Assembly: GCF_036417845.1 (NCBI RefSeq)
Contig: NC_089979.1
Location: 51,250,275-51,314,274, forward strand
Length of the DNA: 64,000 nt
DNA from: Apteryx mantelli
Lineage: Eukaryota > Chordata > Aves > Apterygiformes > Apterygidae
Reading direction: 5' to 3'
The notes beneath the pieces were generated by a model that had not been told where the DNA came from, ran no database searches, and was given only the letters and a program-made list of their open reading frames with translations. The position numbers and the translations under genes are program-made. This document shows, piece by piece, positions 63,001 to 64,000 of the stretch; position 1 is the stretch's first letter, and every line of letters begins with the position of its first letter.

Positions 63001-63858
63001 CTACCACTCAGCAGTCAGAGCCTCTGCTTGGGAAGTGGAAAGTTCAGGTCCAAATCTTCACAGCAAAAAGGAGACATCAACCTGGGTCAACCAAGCTGCA
63101 TGACTGCTCTAATTACTGGTCCTATAAAAATATAAAGGACTCCTCCTTTATGGATCACCTAGTATTGCTGTGCATGATGAATGCTGAGGGCACAACTACC
63201 GTACAGGCCCCGCAAAGAGATGGGCATAGGAATGGCTTGCGTGTGAAGTGGGGATTTACATGTTGAGTAGTTCGATACTGCCCAGTTGAGCCAGGGAATT
63301 TGTGAATTTCGGACAGCTCAAAGGGCCTTCACATCCCTACCCTAATACAAATTAAAGCCATTTTAAAACAGGTGAAGTGGCAACACACAGAATGAAACTC
63401 CAGATAGAACTGTAACCGTTTCAGGCCTGGTAATTCATGACTTACCACAGAAGTAGCAACATCCTTACAACTTGGACACCTTTCATACTGTATGGTATGT
63501 GAAAGAGTCATGTTTTCTAAGGCATTAGCGCTGAATAGTTCAGACAGGCTAGGAAGAGACTAGTATTAACAGAATCCTGTGAAAAGACTGCCTAAATTAA
63601 CACTAACGCTTCAGCTTTTTACAAGTACTACTTTGTAACATTGGCCTACCAATCATCTCTGAGTCACCGAGCAAAGGTTCATAAAATCATTAGAATTCCA
63701 TTTAGTCTGCCTTTCAAGATCTTTTTCAGAAAACACAAAGGATAAAAACAAGCAAATTACCTTCTGTCATGGGTACTCTGGTAAGCAGCTATGCAACGTA
63801 CTTTAGGCTCCACATATTCTAGAGAAAATTCTTCAGCTGATATAATACAAACTTTGTG
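4529..63858 (-). CDS. LAMA3: Laminin subunit alpha-3, long (alpha-3B type) transcript, 50 exons, 5' part outside the window
   Basis: This is the alpha chain of laminin-332-type heterotrimers, secreted into epithelial basement membranes, where the LG domains bind integrins and cell-surface proteoglycans. The window shows, in order, the end of domain IV-B, four LE repeats, a laminin IV type A domain, further LE repeats, a coiled coil and five LG domains. The identity is LAMA3 rather than another alpha chain because of stretches closely matching remembered human LAMA3, such as [29 protein letters not shown]-type LG ends and HKVC at the domain IV-B exon. All 50 exons have minus-strand AG/GT borders and consistent phases: W1-W13 sum to 1932 nt and W14-W50 to 4992 nt, both multiples of three. 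From memory the human gene has 76 exons with exon 39 as the alpha-3A first exon; W14-W50 are 37 exons, equal to human 40-76. No frameshift or in-frame stop was found, so the gene looks intact. The first exons lie past position 64000. Confidence 0.96.
5572..5691 (-). CDS. LAMA3: LAMA3 exon W49 (LG5)
   Basis: 120 nt, acceptor TTCACAG, donor CAG|GTAATA. Reads [20 protein letters not shown], then [13 protein letters not shown]. Divergent but the phase and the YFGxIP strand are consistent. Confidence 0.92.
6040..6133 (-). CDS. LAMA3: LAMA3 exon W48 (LG5)
   Basis: 94 nt, acceptor TTTACAG, donor CAG|GTATGT. Reads [20 protein letters not shown], then [11 protein letters not shown]. Confidence 0.94.
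6734..6753. repeat. AATA microsatellite
   Basis: Short run of about four AAAT units in the intron between W47 and W48. Confidence 0.7.
7509..7636 (-). CDS. LAMA3: LAMA3 exon W47 (LG5)
   Basis: 128 nt, acceptor CTACAG, donor AAG|GTAAGT. Reads [20 protein letters not shown], then [20 protein letters not shown]. Confidence 0.95.
7791..7950 (-). CDS. LAMA3: LAMA3 exon W46 (end of LG4, start of LG5)
   Basis: 160 nt, acceptor TTTCAG, donor TTG|GTAAGC. Reads [20 protein letters not shown], then [18 protein letters not shown] and EGGYITI. Contains the LG4 terminal cysteine pair. Confidence 0.95.
8751..8891 (-). CDS. LAMA3: LAMA3 exon W45 (LG4)
   Basis: 141 nt, phase 0, acceptor TGCAAAG, donor CAG|GTAAAT. 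Reads [20 protein letters not shown], then [16 protein letters not shown]. Confidence 0.94.
9548..9737 (-). CDS. LAMA3: LAMA3 exon W44 (LG4)
   Basis: 190 nt, phase 0 end, donor ACT|GTAAGT. Reads [20 protein letters not shown], then [17 protein letters not shown] and a basic run [12 protein letters not shown]. Acceptor is CACTGTAG at 9738; a second TGTAG 17 nt downstream would break the frame. Confidence 0.94.
10145..10314 (-). CDS. LAMA3: LAMA3 exon W43 (LG3-LG4 spacer with likely processing site, start of LG4)
   Basis: 170 nt, acceptor TTACAG, donor AG|GTAATA. Reads [20 protein letters not shown], then a poorly conserved run to SPMSPTD. A Gln-Asp bond (codons at 10264-10266 and 10261-10263) lies where mammalian alpha-3 is cut to release LG4-5. 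An NVSS sequon is present. Confidence 0.92.
10418..10562 (-). CDS. LAMA3: LAMA3 exon W42 (end of LG3 and start of LG3-LG4 spacer)
   Basis: 145 nt, acceptor TTCTAG, donor AAG|GTATGT. Reads [20 protein letters not shown], then [18 protein letters not shown]. The Cys of LGAC closes the LG3 disulfide; the following basic stretch belongs to the spacer. Confidence 0.93.
12143..12274 (-). CDS. LAMA3: LAMA3 exon W41 (LG3)
   Basis: 132 nt, acceptor TTTCAG, donor AG|GTATTT. Reads [20 protein letters not shown], then [18 protein letters not shown]. Confidence 0.95.
13124..13254 (-). CDS. LAMA3: LAMA3 exon W40 (LG3)
   Basis: 131 nt, acceptor TTTTTTAG, donor AC|GTGAGT. Reads [20 protein letters not shown], then [14 protein letters not shown] second AG (CCTGAG) lies 24 nt inside; it would keep the frame but remove eight residues that align with human, so the upstream AG is preferred. 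Confidence 0.88.
14057..14191 (-). CDS. LAMA3: LAMA3 exon W39 (LG3)
   Basis: 135 nt, phase 0, acceptor TTTTCAG, donor AGT|GTATGA. Reads [20 protein letters not shown], then [20 protein letters not shown]. The right frame is this one; a longer open frame covering the same DNA is a shadow. Confidence 0.93.
15464..15584 (-). CDS. LAMA3: LAMA3 exon W38 (LG2 C-terminus)
   Basis: 121 nt, acceptor AACCAG, donor AAG|GTAACT. Reads [20 protein letters not shown] and ends [12 protein letters not shown], with the LG2 terminal cysteine pair. Confidence 0.95.
15943..16067 (-). CDS. LAMA3: LAMA3 exon W37 (LG2)
   Basis: 125 nt, acceptor TTTCAG, donor CG|GTGAGT. Reads [20 protein letters not shown], then [15 protein letters not shown]. 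The YYLGGIP strand is conserved; the first half is divergent from mammals. Confidence 0.92.
16920..17039 (-). CDS. LAMA3: LAMA3 exon W36 (LG2)
   Basis: 120 nt, phase 0, acceptor CTGCAG, donor CAA|GTATGT. Reads [20 protein letters not shown], then [15 protein letters not shown]. Confidence 0.93.
17782..17932 (-). CDS. LAMA3: LAMA3 exon W35 (LG2)
   Basis: 151 nt, acceptor TTGCAG, donor GAG|GTAATT. Reads [20 protein letters not shown], then [18 protein letters not shown]. Confidence 0.95.
18479..18612 (-). CDS. LAMA3: LAMA3 exon W34 (LG1 C-terminus)
   Basis: 134 nt, acceptor TTTGCAG, donor AG|GTATGA. Reads [20 protein letters not shown], then [17 protein letters not shown]. Carries the two cysteines of the LG1 terminal disulfide and an NTT sequon. 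Confidence 0.95.
19123..19285 (-). CDS. LAMA3: LAMA3 exon W33 (LG1)
   Basis: 163 nt, acceptor TTTTAG, donor AGG|GTAAAA. Reads [20 protein letters not shown], then [19 protein letters not shown], the typical LG strand ending. Confidence 0.95.
19387..19538 (-). CDS. LAMA3: LAMA3 exon W32 (LG1)
   Basis: 152 nt, acceptor TTCTTAG, donor AG|GTAAAA. Reads [20 protein letters not shown] and ends AILDQVKFE. Confidence 0.95.
20732..20908 (-). CDS. LAMA3: LAMA3 exon W31 (LG1)
   Basis: 177 nt, phase 0, acceptor AATAG, donor GAT|GTAGGT. Reads [20 protein letters not shown], then [15 protein letters not shown] and FVLYLGSKD. This is the N-terminal beta-sandwich edge of LG1; LG1-3 form the integrin-binding platform. 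Confidence 0.95.
21950..22092 (-). CDS. LAMA3: LAMA3 exon W30 (end of coiled coil)
   Basis: 143 nt, acceptor ATTTCAG, donor AAG|GTCTGT (weak GTCTG donor). Reads [20 protein letters not shown], then [16 protein letters not shown]. The [12 protein letters not shown] motif marks the coiled-coil end before LG1. Confidence 0.95.
22380..22572 (-). repeat. Old interspersed repeat, copy 1 (family not assigned)
   Basis: On the minus strand, starts near 22570 with AAGAACATAAGAAAT, followed by TCAGACCAATGGTC, CTAGTATTC and ACAGTGGC. The same ordered blocks recur at 27514-27780 in the other orientation. I recall the consensus blocks (ACATAAGAA, GGTCAGACCA, AGCCCAGTA, ACAGTGGCC) from dispersed repeats of reptiles and birds but cannot name the family. 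Confidence 0.75.
23115..23963 (+). mobile_element. 5'-truncated CR1 LINE, antisense to LAMA3
   Basis: About 850 bp on the plus strand in the intron between W29 and W30. It contains the C-terminal part of CR1 ORF2: an open frame from 23180 to 23914 (244 residues) with [67 protein letters not shown] and [14 protein letters not shown]. These are the signature blocks of the region after the reverse transcriptase domain. The element ends in the short direct repeat ATTCTGTGATTCTGTGATT at 23944-23962, the usual CR1 3' terminus. The endonuclease and the catalytic RT motifs are absent, so it cannot move by itself. The lack of any stop over 244 codons suggests a relatively young insertion. The left border is approximate. 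Confidence 0.93.
24189..24368 (-). CDS. LAMA3: LAMA3 exon W29 (coiled coil)
   Basis: 180 nt, acceptor TTTCAG, donor CAG|GTGGGT. Reads [20 protein letters not shown], then [18 protein letters not shown] and [12 protein letters not shown]. Confidence 0.94.
24452..24568 (-). CDS. LAMA3: LAMA3 exon W28 (coiled coil)
   Basis: 117 nt, acceptor TTTGCAG, donor GAG|GTCAGT. Reads [20 protein letters not shown] and ends QNNLNGINR. Only 83 bp of intron separate it from W29. Confidence 0.93.
24979..25078 (-). CDS. LAMA3: LAMA3 exon W27 (coiled coil)
   Basis: 100 nt, donor AAG|GTACCA. Reads [20 protein letters not shown] and ends ETERTLK. Two AGs sit 4 nt apart at the acceptor (TTACCAG|ACAG|TGAAG); only the upstream one keeps the frame from W26, so it was chosen. 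Confidence 0.9.
25683..25824 (-). CDS. LAMA3: LAMA3 exon W26 (coiled coil)
   Basis: 142 nt, acceptor CTACAG, donor TTG|GTAAGT. Reads [20 protein letters not shown], then [18 protein letters not shown]. Contains the single conserved Cys (ELV-x-CAV) of this coiled-coil region. Confidence 0.94.
27179..27333 (-). CDS. LAMA3: LAMA3 exon W25 (coiled coil)
   Basis: 155 nt, acceptor CCATAG, donor GA|GTATGT. Reads [20 protein letters not shown], then [15 protein letters not shown]. The HAKSLQ.LAKQL motif is shared with mammalian LAMA3. Confidence 0.94.
27514..27780 (+). repeat. Old interspersed repeat, copy 2 (family not assigned)
   Basis: Plus-strand copy in the intron between W24 and W25: AACAACATAAAAACTGCC, then ACTGAGTCAGACCAAAAGTC, TCTAGCCCAGTACCTTGTCT and GACAGTGGC, in the same order as the minus-strand copy at 22380-22572. 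The tail beyond about 27650 differs between copies. The right border is approximate. Confidence 0.75.
27879..27995 (-). CDS. LAMA3: LAMA3 exon W24 (coiled coil)
   Basis: 117 nt, phase 0, acceptor CCTCAG, donor GAG|GTACAG. Reads [20 protein letters not shown] and ends [11 protein letters not shown]. Confidence 0.93.
29428..29624 (-). CDS. LAMA3: LAMA3 exon W23 (coiled coil)
   Basis: 197 nt, acceptor CTGCAG, donor AAG|GTAATA. Reads [20 protein letters not shown], then [20 protein letters not shown] and ends GVLLEDIK. An intronic reading frame continues to the right but the phase with W22 fixes the start at 29624. Confidence 0.94.
30781..30948 (-). CDS. LAMA3: LAMA3 exon W22 (coiled coil)
   Basis: 168 nt, acceptor TTTTCAG, donor TGC|GTAAGG. 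Reads [20 protein letters not shown], then [18 protein letters not shown] and EERREAQL. The AEAQRMM..MRNRNFG segment matches remembered mammalian LAMA3 closely. Confidence 0.95.
30959..30987. repeat. Three copies of a 10-bp unit (GAAGTCAAAA)
   Basis: Perfect short tandem repeat ending 11 bp upstream of the W22 acceptor tract (minus direction), in the intron between W21 and W22. Confidence 0.85.
31504..31615 (-). CDS. LAMA3: LAMA3 exon W21 (coiled coil)
   Basis: 112 nt, acceptor TTCTAG, donor AAG|GTAAAA. Reads [20 protein letters not shown] and ends [10 protein letters not shown]. Confidence 0.92.
31715..31825 (-). CDS. LAMA3: LAMA3 exon W20 (coiled coil)
   Basis: 111 nt, phase 0, acceptor TTCCAG, donor AAG|GTGACT. 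Reads [20 protein letters not shown] and ends [10 protein letters not shown]; heptad pattern. Confidence 0.93.
32338..32489 (-). CDS. LAMA3: LAMA3 exon W19 (start of domain II coiled coil)
   Basis: 152 nt, acceptor CTTCAG, donor AAG|GTACAC. Reads [20 protein letters not shown] and goes on with heptad-like leucines to [15 protein letters not shown]. With the end of W18 it forms a DCDSCDSC cluster where the alpha chain is expected to disulfide-bond to beta and gamma chains. Confidence 0.95.
32882..32932 (-). CDS. LAMA3: LAMA3 exon W18 (51-nt microexon, end of LE and interchain cysteine start)
   Basis: 51 nt, acceptor ATTTCAG, donor ACT|GTAAGT. Encodes [17 protein letters not shown]. Short but certain: the partner motif C-x-NxEPKD is that of mammalian LAMA3, and both split codons rejoin in frame (Glu on the left, Ser on the right). 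Confidence 0.93.
33930..33990. repeat. Perfect 28-bp tandem duplication
   Basis: Copies at 33930-33957 and 33958-33985 are identical (start AACTGTGAGAGGCTACCGTG), followed by 5 more matching bases. Intron between W17 and W18. Confidence 0.95.
35621..35727 (-). CDS. LAMA3: LAMA3 exon W17 (LE, domain IIIa)
   Basis: 107 nt, acceptor ATCTAG, donor GAG|GTATGT. Reads [20 protein letters not shown], then [13 protein letters not shown]. Last full LE module before the coiled coil. Confidence 0.95.
37219..37299 (-). CDS. LAMA3: LAMA3 exon W16 (LE, domain IIIa)
   Basis: 81 nt, acceptor TTACAG, donor CG|GTAAGT. Reads [20 protein letters not shown] and ends TGVRCE. The split codon with W17 gives the Arg of CERC. 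Confidence 0.94.
38859..38968 (-). CDS. LAMA3: LAMA3 exon W15 (LE, domain IIIa)
   Basis: 110 nt, acceptor CTTTAAG (AAG type), donor AG|GTACTG. Reads [20 protein letters not shown], then [12 protein letters not shown]. Classic LE loop with CQxNTxGxxCExC. Confidence 0.94.
38969..42658 (-). other. LAMA3: First intron of the alpha-3A transcript (W14-W15), with a GC-rich block
   Basis: 3.7 kb. About 40630-41510 is visibly richer in G and C than the A/T-rich flanks and has several short open frames on both strands, none resembling a known protein. It might be an unrecognised old repeat or an enhancer; the sequence itself does not decide. Confidence 0.6.
42659..42772 (-). CDS. LAMA3: LAMA3 exon W14 (first exon common to both isoforms; LE)
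   Basis: 114 nt, phase 0, acceptor GCCTAG behind a C/T-rich tract, donor ATT|GTAAGT. Reads [20 protein letters not shown], then [18 protein letters not shown]. Completes the LE module begun in W13 and starts the next. Confidence 0.95.
44921..45085 (-). CDS. LAMA3: LAMA3 exon A: alternative first exon of the alpha-3A isoform (signal peptide)
   Basis: 165 coding nt, 55 codons, donor CAG|GTAATT in phase 0. The reading begins [20 protein letters not shown], a basic n-region and hydrophobic core of a cleavable signal peptide, with likely cleavage around GHCFS|Q. A Gln-rich hydrophilic stretch follows, ending FNLRQ, which joins ECGLGF of W14. Position within the intron between W13 and W14, length and layout (signal peptide with GWL and GHC/GQC motifs, then Gln-rich tail) match the remembered human alpha-3A first exon. 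The 5' UTR extends above 45085; its start is unmapped but probably about 45112-45117, judging from the TATA-like box. Confidence 0.92.
45140..45145 (-). promoter_or_regulatory. TATA-like box of the alpha-3A promoter
   Basis: TATAAG on the minus strand, 55 bp upstream of the ATG. It is the only TATA-like element in the first 150 bp upstream of exon A that is correctly oriented. Confidence 0.45.
45168..45174 (-). promoter_or_regulatory. AP-1 consensus site upstream of exon A
   Basis: Exact TGAGTCA on the minus strand (TGACTCA on plus), 83 bp upstream of the alpha-3A ATG and about 23 bp upstream of the TATA-like box. Position relative to exon A is the reason for calling it; an isolated 7-mer match would otherwise be weak. 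Confidence 0.55.
46592..46822 (-). CDS. LAMA3: LAMA3 exon W13 (end of laminin IV type A domain; last long-isoform-only exon)
   Basis: 231 nt, phase 0, acceptor GTGCAG, donor CAG|GTAGGA. Reads [20 protein letters not shown], then [19 protein letters not shown] and finishes with the half LE module [13 protein letters not shown]. It splices to W14 in the long isoform. Exon A, just downstream in its 3' intron, replaces it and everything before it in the short isoform. Confidence 0.95.
48025..48108 (-). CDS. LAMA3: LAMA3 exon W12 (laminin IV type A domain)
   Basis: 84 nt, phase 0, acceptor ACACAG, donor GAG|GTAAGA. Reads [20 protein letters not shown] and ends YGRVQLVE. Diverged from mammals in the middle but flanked by conserved strands. 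Confidence 0.92.
49178..49279 (-). CDS. LAMA3: LAMA3 exon W11 (laminin IV type A domain)
   Basis: 102 nt, phase 0, acceptor TTATAG, donor ACA|GTAAGT. Reads [20 protein letters not shown], the SYGG-x-L core strand of the L4 domain, and ends KRPDIQLT. Confidence 0.95.
50037..50107. repeat. Perfect 30-bp tandem duplication, about 2.3 copies
   Basis: Units at 50041-50070 and 50071-50100 are identical (start TAGATGGTTCTTCTTGTACC) with a 7-bp continuation and 4 matching bases before. Intron between W10 and W11. Confidence 0.95.
51183..51225. repeat. Imperfect 10-bp tandem repeat (ATTAAATAGT-like)
   Basis: Four A/T-rich units in the intron between W10 and W11, each differing at one or two positions. 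Confidence 0.75.
52907..53071 (-). CDS. LAMA3: LAMA3 exon W10 (laminin IV type A domain)
   Basis: 165 nt, phase 0 at both ends, acceptor CATTAG, donor AAG|GTGAGT. Reads [20 protein letters not shown] and ends [12 protein letters not shown]. The aromatic start FVDM and the W-x-AP-x-SYLG ending are hallmarks of the L4 (laminin IV type A) domain. Confidence 0.94.
54509..54649 (-). CDS. LAMA3: LAMA3 exon W9 (LE repeat leading into laminin IV type A domain)
   Basis: 141 nt, phase 0 at both ends, acceptor TTAACAG, donor AAG|GTGTAT. Reads [18 protein letters not shown], then [16 protein letters not shown] and the basic run NRRRTK. The CFCFG/basic linker is the usual half-LE module before the L4 domain in laminin alpha chains. 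Confidence 0.93.
55440..55584 (-). CDS. LAMA3: LAMA3 exon W8 (LE repeats)
   Basis: 145 nt, acceptor GGTAAAG, donor AAG|GTCAGA (a weaker GTCAG donor). Reads [20 protein letters not shown], then [13 protein letters not shown] and [11 protein letters not shown]. Completes one LE module and starts the next. Confidence 0.93.
58234..58438 (-). CDS. LAMA3: LAMA3 exon W7 (LE repeats)
   Basis: 205 nt, acceptor GACCTAG, donor AA|GTAAGT. Reads [19 protein letters not shown], then [20 protein letters not shown] and the beginning of the next repeat to CDKNNGQC. These are rod-forming disulfide-rich modules of the short arm. Confidence 0.93.
59267..59478 (-). CDS. LAMA3: LAMA3 exon W6 (end of domain IV-B and first LE repeat of IIIb)
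   Basis: 212 nt, acceptor CAATAG, donor AAGT|GTAAGT. Opens with [20 protein letters not shown], the end of domain IV-B, then goes into an LE (laminin EGF-like) repeat with [25 protein letters not shown] and GYYGFPFC. The eight-cysteine LE pattern is completed across the junction with W7; the split codon there gives Leu where I recall Pro in human. Confidence 0.93.
60002..60117 (-). CDS. LAMA3: LAMA3 exon W5 (domain IV-B)
   Basis: 116 nt, acceptor TTTCAAG (AAG type), donor GA|GTAAGC. Reads [19 protein letters not shown] and ends near [11 protein letters not shown]. The split codon with W6 gives Asp. Confidence 0.92.
60495..60634 (-). CDS. LAMA3: LAMA3 exon W4 (domain IV-B)
   Basis: 140 nt, acceptor CTTCTAG, donor CTG|GTAAGT. 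Reads [20 protein letters not shown] followed by a beta-strand stretch. It has two cysteines in the same positions as mammalian LAMA3 and an NAS glycosylation sequon. Confidence 0.94.
60717..60843 (-). CDS. LAMA3: LAMA3 exon W3 (domain IV-B)
   Basis: 127 nt, acceptor TCTGCAG, donor TCAG|GTGAGC. Reads [20 protein letters not shown], a highly conserved strand-rich part of domain IV-B. It ends with one base of a Gly codon completed by W4. Confidence 0.94.
61254..61419 (-). CDS. LAMA3: LAMA3 exon W2 (domain IV-B)
   Basis: 166 nt, acceptor TTTTTAG, donor CAG|GTAGCT. Reads [20 protein letters not shown], then a variable acidic/serine stretch ending TLTPLQ. The variable middle matches the poorly conserved part of domain IV-B in mammals. 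Confidence 0.92.
63761..63858 (-). CDS. LAMA3: LAMA3 exon W1 (domain IV-B)
   Basis: Acceptor TTTTCAG and donor AG|GTAATT on the minus strand; 98 nt, phase 0 start, two bases left over. Encodes [19 protein letters not shown], part of the globular domain IV-B of the long arm, which only the long isoform carries. The two leftover bases AG join the T of W2 to make Ser. This is the first exon visible; about 140 bp of intron lie to its right before the window ends. Confidence 0.92.
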
Positions 63859-64000
63859 CTGAAAAATAAGCACAAGGCACAATTAGCAATTAATGTTGTA
63901 AATAACAGGACCAGGCCCGAAAGGGAAGGATGGACCTAATTTTAGCACAGGGAGATCTGAGTCCAAACCCATGTTCTGCCATGGACTTCCCACACAAATT

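Larger units (their letters stand above)
46823..63760 (-). other. LAMA3: Introns between W1 and W13 (long-arm region)
   Basis: Twelve introns, the largest being 49280-52906 (3.6 kb), 55585-58233 (2.6 kb) and 61420-63760 (2.3 kb). Only the 30-bp and 10-bp tandem repeats near 50041 and 51183 stand out. No other gene was recognised on either strand. Confidence 0.7.

Noticed and set aside
4529..63858. Assignment to LAMA1, LAMA2, LAMA4 or LAMA5
   Set aside because: The internal signal-peptide exon, the Q-D spacer, the CDSCVITLL start of the coiled coil and the short-form length fit LAMA3; LAMA4 has no domain IV-B, and the LG sequences do not fit LAMA1/2/5 as I know them.

Overview
The window is a piece of an amniote genome, almost certainly a bird. 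It holds one large multi-exon gene read on the minus strand, the laminin alpha-3 gene (LAMA3). The bird assignment rests on a CR1-type LINE whose 3' end carries the short GATTCTGT-type repeat seen in avian CR1 copies, on the compact introns (mostly 0.1 to 3.7 kb), and on the protein being clearly LAMA3 but diverged from mammals.

I reconstructed 50 coding exons (called W1 to W50 in transcript order) plus one alternative first exon (exon A). Every junction has GT/AG on the minus strand and every split codon rejoins in one open frame without a stop. W1 to W13 (63858 down to 46592) add exactly 644 codons. W14 to W50 (42772 down to 4529) add 1663 codons plus the stop. The long transcript (alpha-3B type) enters from beyond the right edge, so its 5' end is missing. 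The short transcript (alpha-3A type) is complete: exon A (ATG at 45085) carries a signal peptide and splices to W14, giving a predicted 1718-residue protein.

Domain order in transcript direction: end of domain IV-B (W1 to W6); four LE repeats (W6 to W9); laminin IV type A domain (W10 to W13); LE repeats of domain IIIa (W13 to W18); a cysteine cluster, then the domain II/I coiled coil (W18/W19 to W30); LG1 (W31 to W34); LG2 (W35 to W38); LG3 (W39 to W42); a spacer with a Gln-Asp bond at the place of the known processing site (W43); LG4 (W44 to W46); LG5 (W46 to W50). A 3' UTR of about 0.6 kb ends near an AATAAA at 3954-3959.

The intron between W13 and W14 holds the internal alpha-3A promoter. 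Just upstream of exon A there is a TATAAG box and, behind it, a perfect AP-1 site. Other content is a 5'-truncated antisense CR1 element (about 23115-23963), two copies of another old interspersed repeat in opposite orientations, three tandem duplications (periods 68, 28 and 30 bp), and a GC-rich unexplained block in the intron after W14. Positions 1 to about 3930, downstream of LAMA3, contain no gene I can recognise. I saw no tRNA, rRNA or CRISPR, and no second protein-coding gene.
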